Assembly: GCA_020055645.1 (NCBI GenBank)
Contig: CM034549.1
Span: forward strand, 24,759,930 to 24,823,929
Origin: Tomocerus qinae
Lineage: Eukaryota; Arthropoda; Collembola; Entomobryomorpha; Tomoceridae
Length of the DNA stretch: 64,000 bases
Direction of reading: 5' to 3'
The notes beneath the pieces were generated by a model. That model did not search any database and was not told where the DNA came from. It was given only the letters and a program-made list of their open reading frames with translations. Made by a program: the position numbers and the translations under genes. Shown here piece after piece: positions 24,617-36,200 of the stretch. Within the stretch, counting starts at the first letter, position 1, and every line of letters starts with the position of its first letter.

Positions 24617-25127
24617 ATGAGCACAGTAATTGTTGTGTATGTTTGAGTTCTTGAATTGCAACTATAATTTTAACATCTTTATTACATTTGAACATTTTTA
24701 ACCACCTGGTTAAAAATAGTTGAAATCTATATCATCTACAATTACAATAAATATTTATTTTTGTTTATTACAAAGACGGCGTTACAAATGCTGGGATGGA
24801 CAGGAGTTCAAGAAACTAATTCATCAAGAAGCAATGCTCCAAATCTGTGGAGCATCGGATAACGAAATGCTTCTACTTTCTCAGAAAATCACTGCTTTTG
24901 GTTCGTACAAGTTAACATGTAACTGTAGACATTGTATTTCTTATAGTAAAGAAAGTCGAATGGAGAAACTTGTAACGGAGCCAATGATAAAGGGACTCTC
25001 TGTAGTATTTAATGTGCTCGCTAAATTCGGATATGTTCTCAAATCAACATCAACCACTCAGAATGGAGACGGCTCTTGCACTACTACTTGGGTCTGGCTT
25101 AAAGTCCCTAAGATAACCCACATCTGA
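24617..25127 (+). CDS. Small two-exon protein; faint GTP cyclohydrolase feedback-regulator resemblance
   Basis: Exon 1 (24617-24636, MSTVIVV) and exon 2 (24776-25127) join through a GT-AG intron of 139 bp in phase 2 to give 123 residues. The coding character of exon 2 is good: balanced composition and open through Cys-rich TCNCRHC to TGA. I do not firmly recognise it. The order GAS, then VVFNVLAKFGYVL, then TTTWVWLKVPK recalls the short protein GCHFR (GFRP), whose end reads RIVLDKLERRGFRVL and TLVWCLHK as I remember it. The match is weak, and this protein is longer, with a Cys-containing insertion in the middle. GCHFR binds GTP cyclohydrolase I and controls tetrahydrobiopterin synthesis. Treat the name as a hypothesis and the gene as likely real. 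Confidence 0.6.
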
Positions 25128-26550
25128 CGATTAGAGTATTATTGTCTTAATTAATTTTAAACTCCTATAAGCACATGTTACTAGTTAGTTTTTCTACAAC
25201 GGTACCATGTACCATTATCTAACAATTAAAAAGGTACCATTACCATTACTACTAATTAGCATCCTTTCAACCCTTTATCAGTTAAGAATATGGTCTACTT
25301 TTCTAAATTCCAGCTGCATCTTGTACAAAAAACGTATTTTCTATAACTACGCTATTGGATGTAAAGTATGACCTAATGATTTAGTCAACGAAAGTTCCGT
25401 TTCATGTTGTGCCTTTTCTTAATGTAACCCATCAGCTAATTAGTACATAAATGAATATCATAACACTTACCTACTGTTTTTCAAAAATGACCAGTACGTA
25501 CATATTATCATTATGTATAGCAAAATTGCTGACAATAAATCAAGCAGTTCCATACGAAGAAATGCGCCTGATTTTTAATACTTAGATAGAATCATACAAA
25601 TTGCGAAGACTACAAGCCATATCAATAAATTATACTACGCTACTGTTTCTACTTGGAATGAACCATAACTCGTTTGTCACCATTCCCGTATAAGAAAATG
25701 TAGACACTATCCCAGGCTTTATTATATCTACACAGATAGAGTACAATACTAGAACACTTGCATATATATAGCACCCAAACAATAAATTACAAAGTTATAT
25801 AGGATTTCTGAACACAAAATGTACTTAGATGATGAGGTACTATGTTATATAGTAATGCACATACTATTAGTTAAGGTCAATATATTAGAGCACCAGGTGA
25901 AACACGTAAGGGAAGTGGAAAGTCAGCAGAGTGTATAGATAAGACTACTAAGGAATGACGTGGACGGGAGAGATATATTTAGGAAACAACTGTACTGAAC
26001 TTTAGGAAGAGTACTTCTGATACTTCACTGTCATGAAGCTTAGCAATTGCAACAGGATTGTAATAGTAGTAAGTTGTAAGTTCTCTTCACTTTTGTAAGA
26101 TAACAGTAGCTAGTGCATGGCGTGTAATATTCAGGTAGGTCTCTAATGGAAGTTTGTCTAGGAGTGAAGCAATAGTACTTCTGCTGCATTGTATTGCATG
26201 AGAAAACGAGAACCATAGCAGTACATTTAAGCACCGAAACCAATCCCGGGGAGCTTATGGGCTCACTGAGAACTTGTGTTGAATTAGAGTTAGTCTGCCT
26301 GATTCAATTCAGATAAAAGTTCTCTGACATTTTATTGTATCCTTTAACAGACGCATTTATTGGAGCAAGTGAAGGGAACACTCACTTCCTCAACTGGCAG
26401 GGAACAAACTTTAAAGAAATGAACTCGAAGCATCCTTTCTCTCTAATGTTGGCAGGAAACGCAATCCTCCAGTAGTGATTGCTAATATATTGCAAAATCA
26501 ATTTAGGTCTTGTCTAAATTCGTGAAAACTTGAAAAGCATTGTTATAAAA
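25128..26550. other. Intergenic, no gene seen
   Basis: Lies between the 3' ends of the small plus-strand gene and EPAC copy 1 and presumably holds both 3' UTRs. A minus frame at 26243-26040 lacks splice context. Confidence 0.45.
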
Positions 26551-29500
26551 TCATCGAGTTATATCAGCAACTTTAGGTGAAGCTGCTGGGCGTGTGAGAG
26601 TTTGAGGAAGCCCTCTAGGCTGTATTTTCAGGGAGAGTTGGTATAGAATTTCTTGTTTGTCTATTCCACGAACATTTTGTACGTAGGAAGAAATGCATTC
26701 TTCTTCTTTATTGCTTCCATTTACAACTAAAACAATAACAATTAAATTAGAATACCGAGAATATATAATTAGATTTATCAGAGCTTCGTTGCTTTCACAC
26801 AATAATAGATGTGGATGAAAATAAGTTCTACCTGTATGAGTGAACAACTTGCTACGTGCAGTTCGGATAATTCTCAAAACTTGAGCAATCATGTGCATCT
26901 TTTCGAAATTGACTAAAGGTCTCTGTGGGTTTCCAGTCCCCTTTTCGCGAACATAGCTCTGGTTTCCATCTTGGATAAAAGTGATATCTTTTAGAATGAG
27001 AGGCATAAATGGAATGAAAGGTGGAGAGAGTTTTTGCAGAGCTTGACGATATGGACGGTGATTCATTGACGGTTCAATCAGTCTTTCCAAATCTAAGAAA
27101 ATTCTGCGTGACTTGGCAGGTAATTTCTCCCATGTCTGAGTTAATCTTGTCACGGCCATATTGGACAATCCCATCACAATAGCGAAGCATCCATTCAGAT
27201 TCTGATACTCTTTGCAACTGGGATCAAAAATGAAAAAATGTGTCAATTCATATATGTGAAAGAAATTAATCTTTATATTTAGTAAAGGCATTCGTAAATC
27301 TTACTATAGTGCCAGTTTGATAAACTTCCTGATGATTGCCACTCGTTTGTCTACATTGGTGGTAGTGCATACTATAGAGACAACCCAGAATTGGATCTGA
27401 TTAAACCTCTGCAGAAACACATCTAGGTTGCTGGTGATAATTTTGTCAACTTGATTCCGCTCGCGGCTGCAGGTCCGGTAGATCAACTCGTACTGACATT
27501 TAATTATGAAATATTAATTTCTAGATCTCTATCCACGATAAAGTTTTAAGCCTCTACTCATAGCTGCTAGGGATTTTTACTGGGTTTACGAAAAATATAA
27601 AGTTTAGTTCTACGGAAGAGTTTGTTGAATGAAGTTATCTATAATTCATCTTTTTTAGTATAAGCCGTGTGATAGTTACCTCATGAATGCATTTGAATAA
27701 ACTCCAGTCGAATAAAGTGAGATGGTAGGCCAGGAGTCGAGTGCTGAATGTTTGTAGGTCATACTGTTCGGGATCTAAGGTTTCTCTCTCTTGCTCGGGC
27801 AAACAAGTCTTCAATTATGGAGTAAAAGCATAGAAAAGAGAAAAAATTCTTAGCTCATAAATCATGAATCATCGCAAGGCTAGGTTGTTCATTAAAAACA
27901 TTCCGTGCTACATTCAAGCGTATTACAATAAGTGACTTAGTAATGCTACTTGGCACTACACTTTCATTTCTCATCTAAACTTCATTTTCTTTCATCGAAA
28001 GAGATACTGATCCAATTAGTAGGCTGTACAAAATGATTCGAGTACTCAATATCACTTTAATTACCAGAGCATCCAAATGTATTTTCGATGAGATGAAAAT
28101 TCTTCCATTTAGACTCAGCGAGGTAATTGCGCTCCTCTCCTTCTCTCCGAGAATTACTTTCTCCCCTATGTAAGTATAAATAAAAATGGAAGAGATTTAA
28201 AAATTCATAACATGAACTCCTATATACCAAGTTTACTCACTAACAAATGAGCCTTCAAGAATAAGTAAGTGAAAAGTTATTGCTTAAAGAAAGTTTCTTC
28301 TTTTTTCCTTATGAATTACTAATGTAAAAAGGAAAGTATTGAGTTAGGTAGTTTTAAATGTACAAGTTTATACATAATTCATTTGTATACCAGAAGATTT
28401 CAGCTCCACAAGAACTAGATCATCACGTTTCAGTCCACACGTTTCTGCAACAACATGCTTAACTGTAGCTGTTTCTGCATCTACCCGAACACGAATTTGA
28501 CAATACGTATGCCCGATAGAGTACACACGGAACAGTACTAAAATAAACACAAATGGAAATAGTACAAACAAAAATCAATTAAAATACGTCCTCGTATTCA
28601 TCAAAGAAGCTATTTCTCCATAATAACATCACATTCTACCATCATAATCAAGATAAAAGCGGAATACAAAAATTGACATATACACAAGAATTAAACCTAA
28701 CAAATTGGTTTGCAATACAAAGAGAAATTATTCGAATATCATTTGTTTGAGCCGTTTGAGATTACAATTAGCACAATAGAAGGTATTAGTAAACACAGAA
28801 GTCAAGTAGTAATTTATTATACCAACCGTCATCATTTGATCGAATTGGAGATCTTCTATAGAATTGGCTCTCATGAACATCAACGGAATCCGGATCATCA
28901 AAAGAATTCAAACACACAGGCTGAGGTGAAGACAGACAGTTCCATAGCTTTGATTTTCCTGTTGTTTTTATGTACAGATTCTGGTATTGGATTACTTCTT
29001 GCAAAAGATGCACGTTTTCCGACTGATCTTCTTTTGATAATTCGTTATACGCTTCCTGCGGCATAATAGACTCATGTTAACATTCTGCTAATTGAAAATG
29101 TTATGCTAATTGAAAATAGTTTCATTAGGCTGTCATCAACCAGACTCAGCTAAACTTCTCTCTGTTTTATTCATACCACTAATTATCTATTCTACACAAG
29201 TATTTGCAAATTACCCTGAGACAGCCGCAATTAACTAATACAGTCATTATAATTTATTATGACTCAAACTTCCCTTATTCCTTTTACTTGACGTTCATAA
29301 TGTTTTGCCATAGATAAAGTTATAGTAAATAGGTGCTATTTAGCTAATAGTTATGTTGTATGCACTTGCACTCCTAACTAATGAAACATCTAATAAAAGC
29401 CTTATTGAAGGCTATTCATTTTAAGCGTAGATAGTGTTAAGAATTTTCACTTGCCTTGATGAAAGAATGAATGAGTGGCTCTTGAAACACTGGCCATCCG

Positions 29501-32500
29501 ATAGAAGTAATCCACCGGTATAGGAAATACGCTACTCTTTGTTTGTTCGCTTGTGCTACGGGAGAATCTTCTGCAATGTTCTTTTCAGGCGTTACCCTAA
29601 AAGTATTTTCGATGAATCTTTTTCGTAAGGAAATATCAACGCAAAACAATTTTGGTATTTAGAATATACGTAAATTCCAGAATCAAATAGACCATTTTAT
29701 ACGTACATTCTAAGAATTTCGTAATAAACTATTCGTAACATTCTAAATTGGGGCACTTGCGATTGAACACGTTTGTGATACCACTCTTATCACTTCTAGT
29801 AATGGACTATGATTCAAATATTAAATTTTTCCAAATAAATGGTAAATATATAGTAAATTGTAATGAAAGGATATTGTTTCTCAAGTTCCGTGATGAGCTG
29901 CCTGGTCGACATAAAAATGATGTGCGTTAGAAGAAAATCGTCCAGAAACACATCTGTGTCATTGCCATTTGATTTGTCCATCCGAGTTTCCAACAAATAT
30001 TCCACCATTTTCAATGGACATCCTTCTATCACTGTGTATCTGAAATAAAAAAAGTATACCGAATTGTTTCTGATCGCTAGGAGTGGATTCTATTTTAATT
30101 TTACGAATTGAATGCGCTTGACCGAAGATTCAAGCCTCAGTTTTCAAAATTCATGGATCTTAACACTTTATTTGCAAGTTATACATTTGTACATTCCTGC
30201 TCAATCAATACAAAACTAAAAAACTAACTACGGACGAGTTGCAAAAGCTTTCTAAGTTTCAACACATTCCACTATCCATACACAAGGTCATTTTAGAGAA
30301 ATTAATTGAGTCATTTTTATAAACTTTTTATTTATAAACTCGAAAATTGCACCAGCAAATTAAATCGTACAGTGCAGTTTCAGTTTCACTGTGGGGAATT
30401 AAATGAACCCTTGGTGATATGGCATTGAATACATTCGTTTCATAGCCTCTAAGTATATTGAGATGGGATAGACCACTAAGGAAATGCATTCACATATATG
30501 ACGTCAATATAAGCTGAAGCTATAGATGGATTAAAAATGAAAGATGTATGATACCAAGAAGATGGTCTTTGATAGTAACTTCGACACGTCAGAGGAAAGC
30601 GTAACGCAGTTTGTCTCGGAGAAAGCAATGCTTCTTAAAATAGCCATTCCCCCAAGTTGGATGGAATAAACTAGACATACTTAGCTACTGGTTGAGAGAT
30701 GTCAAGATGTAGGTGTAGGTAGTCATGCACACATACATAGGTATCGATTAAACGTGAGTTGCCATCAGCCTAACCTGGTCTCCTGCTACGATACCAAATG
30801 TAGCATCACTGAAACTGGCAGGCGAAACGATTCGAGAAAGAGACAAAACTAAATACAATCATACGGAAACAGTTATGAGTTATGTTCTATTCCACCTGTA
30901 AAATACACTGTCTCGTCGGAACTTCGATGTGCAAAGTGCATCAATCGATAACAAATACTTCACCTAACAGTACACTACGTAGGTACCTTCAATCATTAAA
31001 CTACTATTTCCTTAACACTATTCCTTAATATCTTGATACAAAAAATATTGGTATAAATAAATGCTATTTTCAAATGGAAGTTTCTAGATTCGCCATTTAA
31101 GTGATTAATAATTAGCCAGTCATGCTCATATCGGAACAAAATGGAAACAAGTATTATTTCCCACAAAAGAATTCGCATGAAATTTCTTCAACAAATGAAA
31201 GTAGCATTTGTGGGGGCAATTATTCATGGCTATATAGCTACCTACACAATTTCTACATACCTATATTCACTTCCGAGAATAAATTCTATAATGGCAATAC
31301 CAAACTATCTTCAAGAAGCTTTCAAAAATTTCTTCCTTCTTGTTTCAAGAACATTTCCAAACAAGTAACCATATTACATTAGTGCGCTAATAATATTTGC
31401 GGGAGTATTTTGTTGTATGTTTCACCAAAATCTGGGACAGACATGTATGTAGTAGGCATACACTACAGAATCTAGTAACATTCTCAAAACGGAAAAAACA
31501 AAGTCGAGTAGAGTAGAGCAAAGGTTAAGGAAGTTAATATATTTGATTTTGCCAAAGGAAGCTCTGAGAAATAGCTCAAGTAGCCAATTACTTAAGATGA
31601 AAAGAGTAGCATAGGTAATTGACATGAAAATAAAGCATCACTTTGCAAAGGTATTCTTTAACAGTAGGAATTTTTCTTACTTGAAGTTTGAGTTTGCAGA
31701 ACGACAGGTCTCCATAACAAGGACATCTTCTCCATGTTCTTTGAGTCGAACAATATTGGCCTCGACATCCCGCAGAATTCGATTAAAGTCACTCTTAGAA
31801 ACTTGAAGGAATTGTGTTCCATTTTCTCCAGCGACAATTGTGGCAGCCCTATAAGTGAACAGAGCTCGGTGTACAAAAGACAAAGTTGGCAAAACAGTAA
31901 AAGGTAAACGAAACTACGAGCAAATATTGTACACATTCACGAGAATCCAAATCAACGTAATATTACTGATGTATGTCTTTTTTGCTTATAGTAAGTAAAT
32001 AAGTGCAAATTTCAAATATAAATTAATAGAAACTTGACACGTACACGTTATATTATAGGGAACTCTTAGAAATGTATTTGTAAATGCATGTCGCACACAA
32101 ACAGACCGAAAAGGCCTTGCTTTTGAAACATATGACAATGCGGAGAAAGGATTCGCTCTGAGTCAAAAGAGCGTGAATTTCTCTTTTGATATGTTGATAC
32201 ATATTGCTGGATGGTATTACACTTTTCTCAAGTTTAATAAGGAAGGTGAAAAGATCAATATATACTACATAATGGTACACGTGTAGGTGTAAGTTGGCGT
32301 ATTAGGAACTTTGGTCGTTTTGTGTATTTTTGGTTCAAGCTTTACTTTGTCAGTCGAAAGACTTATGAATACTCGGGACTATATAGTTTGGTGTTTGTTT
32401 AGCCTGATCCTTACATCATGGCTAGGTCTCCATTTCTAGTGCAACAAGTGCAGGCAAAGAAATACTTATACCCTATGAAATATAATATACCTGGGAGCAT

Positions 32501-33223
32501 CATTGACAAGAGCCAGCTGTCCAAATTCATCTCCTTCATGAAGTGTGGTCACAGTTCCTTTTCCCCGAATTACCACATGAACCCATCCTTTGAGAATGAT
32601 ATACCAAGTATCCCCCACGTCCCCTTGTTCGAAAACTAAGTAAAAATAATAAGCCTAGATAAAAGACAAATCTGGTACAGTAATAATCTTCCTAGCCCAC
32701 GCAAATACACGTAAAGCAAAGTCAAAATCAGATTTTACCAATTTCTCCCTTCTGAAAATTGTCTTGGACAAATATGACTGCGGCGAGTTCCCTTTTCACT
32801 GAGTTTGATAAATGATTAAGAGCTTTAATGTGAACAAGTTCTTCGTAGAGTCGTTCTAATTCCTCCGCACTTCGCTCTCGACCGGCTTTCCTCAGAATAT
32901 CCGAAATGATTTTCTCATCGCTGGTGGGAGATTCACTCTGAAAATCAATGGACGCATTGATATCTTCCTCGTCGTCACTCTCCTCCGACAATCTTCCTTC
33001 GATCTGAAATGACTCCTGTTCCGCAAGTGTTTTTAACCGCGGAGTCGTCGAAACTGATTTTCTTGTTCCCAAATCTATTTTCTCACAGTCGATTGACGCT
33101 CGGTAGACACTGTATCGATCAGGACGAATATCCTTCCCATCTTTACAGACAAAACCACACTATAATACACTTCCAAATTCCCAATTTAAAATTCAATATC
33201 TATGAACTTACCTTGTAAATCAT
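26551..33223 (-). CDS. Epac: EPAC-type cAMP-regulated Rap guanine nucleotide exchange factor, copy 1
   Basis: Thirteen exons: 33223-33212, 33159-32739, 32635-32491, 31848-31681, 30039-29875, 29602-29455, 29055-28827, 28537-28391, 28165-28065, 27808-27680, 27492-27305, 27217-26832, 26726-26551. They join without a break to 804 residues. Domains: cyclic-nucleotide binding (about 75-245; [28 protein letters not shown]), REM (about 249-350; [10 protein letters not shown]), a linker, Ras-association (about 430-512; [19 protein letters not shown]) and CDC25-type GEF (about 525-770; [48 protein letters not shown]). cAMP binding would release the GEF domain to load Rap with GTP. The proposed start, MIYK, is a four-codon exon; no DEP domain or first cAMP site is found upstream. 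One intron is AT-AC (29874-29603) and one GC-AG (29454-29056). About ten extra residues (around [11 protein letters not shown]) sit in the GEF hairpin region. Confidence 0.93.
29056..29454 (-). other. GC-AG intron in EPAC copy 1
   Basis: The REM exon ends AAG|GCAAGT, the classical non-canonical GC donor with an otherwise perfect match. The intron ends at a normal AG before GAAGCGTATAAC. The junction is phase 0, as at the homologous GT donor of copy 2 (CAG|GTAAAA). Confidence 0.85.
29603..29874 (-). other. U12-type AT-AC intron in EPAC copy 1
   Basis: Between the two REM exons there is no GT donor before the stop. The junction reads CA|ATATCCTTT, the minor-spliceosome 5' consensus. A TTTCCTTAC branch-like element lies at 29633-29625 and the intron ends in AC|TTTTAGGG. 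Joining there keeps phase 2 and gives LEKHFRV, which lines up with copy 2. The branch-to-acceptor spacing (about 23 nt) is a little long for this class. An AG acceptor 6 nt downstream is also in phase. Confidence 0.8.
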
Positions 33224-36200
33224 GTTCTTTTGAGGCGATTGTAATATTCTTTCGGAGCAGACGGTAAAATTTAACTACATACGAACTGCACATTATTTTC
33301 GAATGCAATTTCAAGTTTTAATTACGTTTCAACACGAATTAGCGTTTTAAATGGTTTCTACCTACCTATGCAAATGCAATATACTAGCTAAAGTACTGAA
33401 TCGACAATGAATAATACGCTCTTGGGCTGTATATTTATGATTATTATGCACACCAGAAATAGTTAAGTGTAATTGTATGTATTTATTCTGCTTATGGCAA
33501 TATTTATCACTGGGTTTCGTGTATTTCGTGTAGATATAGTATTTAACTTATGAAAGGATTATTTCGATTTATTTTATTGTGATATTACTGATTTGCTTTT
33601 AATCCCGTCCGTGTCTATGTTGGTTCTGACAGCAAGTTTCATGAGTGTGCATAATATTATGAATCCTGTTTTTTTAACTTTTGTGTTCAGCAATCGTCTA
33701 TTCCGTTTGAAGGATTACACATGTATGTGCATTATCATAGGGGATACTCTACTACGTTTAGTACTACAACCGTTGAAACATTAGAAACTGTCATTTTGGA
33801 TTAAAAGTTTAACATTTGAGAGATTGGCACTATAGTGTAAATCCGAGAGTTGTTTGTATCTAAACCAAGTTGCATTTATCTGTGGTGTACAGAGGATTTG
33901 TTGGTTAATATTGCGTGCAATGAGCAAATAGTAATTCACCAAGTACATTACGTATTTTATCTTTGTTAGTAGAATTTTCAGCATGTAATTGAAAAGAATC
34001 TTTCACAGAATTGAGTAGAGTATGATTTATGTCAACCTTGGATTTGATGGTATTCGTCTAATATATGTAGCTATGTGTTCTAATTCGCACAATCATATTC
34101 GACTAGTTGCTCTGCGTATTTATTCATTGTTGATGATTGACTGATGTTTTCATTGACTATTCTAATGACTCGTATAGCTAATCTTTGTATTCCATATTGC
34201 AAATCTGACTCATCATTCCCATGAATATTATTCTTATGCTTGAAGAAACAAACAAGTAAATACACATTTCTTGAGCAACTATTCATACAAACTGTTTTGG
34301 CCTATTCCACAGAAGTATATCTATGAATAAGTAAACTCTTATCACACACTCCAAAGGAAATGGTCAGAAAGAGACTTGAAAATAAGGCTATCGTCCAAAA
34401 CCAAAGTATGACGGAAACTATATAGCAAAATTCTCATTATAATCTCTTACGTGTCAACTTACACTCAATTAAGACTGTACTTTGTAACTGCAATTAGAAT
34501 TTAACGTTGTATTCCTAATTTTAGTGTCTGTAGTAATTTTAGTTGAGTTTGCGTGCACTGGGAAGCGAAGGAGGACTAAACCACGAACACAATTAGTATT
34601 CTGTAAGAACGTAATCCCTTGTAATCCTTAGCTGATGAAGTATGTATAATAGGAGGAAGGTTTACGTAAAAGTGAACTAATAAATAATATTTCATGGGCT
34701 AAATCCTTAGGTTGAACTCTGAAAGTCTTAAAACTAACTAGAGCCATTACACAATTACATACATATTGGAGCAATCAGACCATACTTACACATACTTCTA
34801 TATTTCGAGTTTATCTCCATTTCCTTTCCATTTCCGTTGAACGATACGAGTTTGCCATGTACATCCACTAATGCTCTTCATTTTCTGATGGTTACGTATG
34901 AATACTGGTACGAGGAATTCTTTAGTGCAAAGCAGCAGTCAGAACAAATCTGATTTGCATATCCATAGCAAGACAGCTCCCCATCCAATTTATTCATGAA
35001 GGATGAAATACACTATTTTATTGCATTGTATTACATTCCCAAACTTTAGTACAAAGATAGAATTGCAACCCATATTTACATATGAAATGTTACTACAGAC
35101 TCTCATATTTAGAAATGTAACTTAATCCATTTGGTTCGACTACAAAATGGGAGTCATGCACAAATACCTATCTGTAGGGATGTTTAAACCGTACAGACAC
35201 AAATGAATCAAATACTTTGATGTTGGCAATTTAAGCCATGTAGGTATTTTCAGTTGAGCCACTTTTTGTCCATTTTCTATCCCCACATACATACAGACAT
35301 CCCACCCGCATGTAAACTTCGCTTATACATACTTATATTACTTTTGATGCTGGCGTTAGGTTTGTTACACGAAACACGACTAAGGCTTTTCTAATTGCTT
35401 CATCTTCTCCAGTTTTAGAGGATTAGTTAAACCTTACCGTTTTTGTATCCCACTCCATATCACATGAACAGCTTTCCTTTTTAAGCAATTATGATATACA
35501 ACCGCATTTTAAAGATACCTACACATATTTAGCATAACATATGCAATTTAATAGCTACCGTTAATGAAAAATATGCAAAAATTCTACAAAACATGATCGT
35601 AGCTATTATTTATGTGCAATTCGTAACGCTATGATTCAAAGGATTTGCCAATAAACAGTAGTAGAGTAGCAGAAGTATTTATAACGGTAGGAGAGTATTC
35701 TAGTAAGTAGTACTCGTGCCCAAAAGAGTCAATTAACTTTATTAGCTTGTAGGAAACGATGCTATGTAATTGCTTAAGCTTATAAATAGAATAAGAGAAA
35801 GCGTGATTGTTATGCTCTTGGTTCTTTATTATACATACTTCTGTGTAGTACTGGATCGTAAACTTAATTGCCGCAATGGGAGAAATTAAGACCTGAAATG
35901 GAAAAGTAATTTGGGAAATTACTTTTAAAACCAAAGAAAATTATCAATTATGTAGCTTAAGACAAAATTTACTTAATAATCACAACTACCGGCAATTAAA
36001 ACTAATTTCATTATAGATCAGCCAACTATAAATAGAAAGAATCCGTCCAATAAGCTCTCAAATATTTAGACATTCCTGCTCAACGCAGGTGAACTTGACA
36101 AACTACTACTGGGAATGAGACACCAATTTTTACGTTAACAAAACCAATTCCATGATTGTTATTTGGTACTTGATTTCCCATCACTTTTCGTCGTATCGTC

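Noticed and set aside
28710-29066. 118-codon plus-strand frame
   Set aside because: Antisense to the EPAC copy 1 linker exon, whose frame and phase fit the gene.
35629-35890. Minus-strand frame of about 86 codons after a good acceptor
   Set aside because: No partner exon, no homology, and Tyr/Ile/Leu-rich composition typical of AT-rich noise; could be revisited with RNA data.
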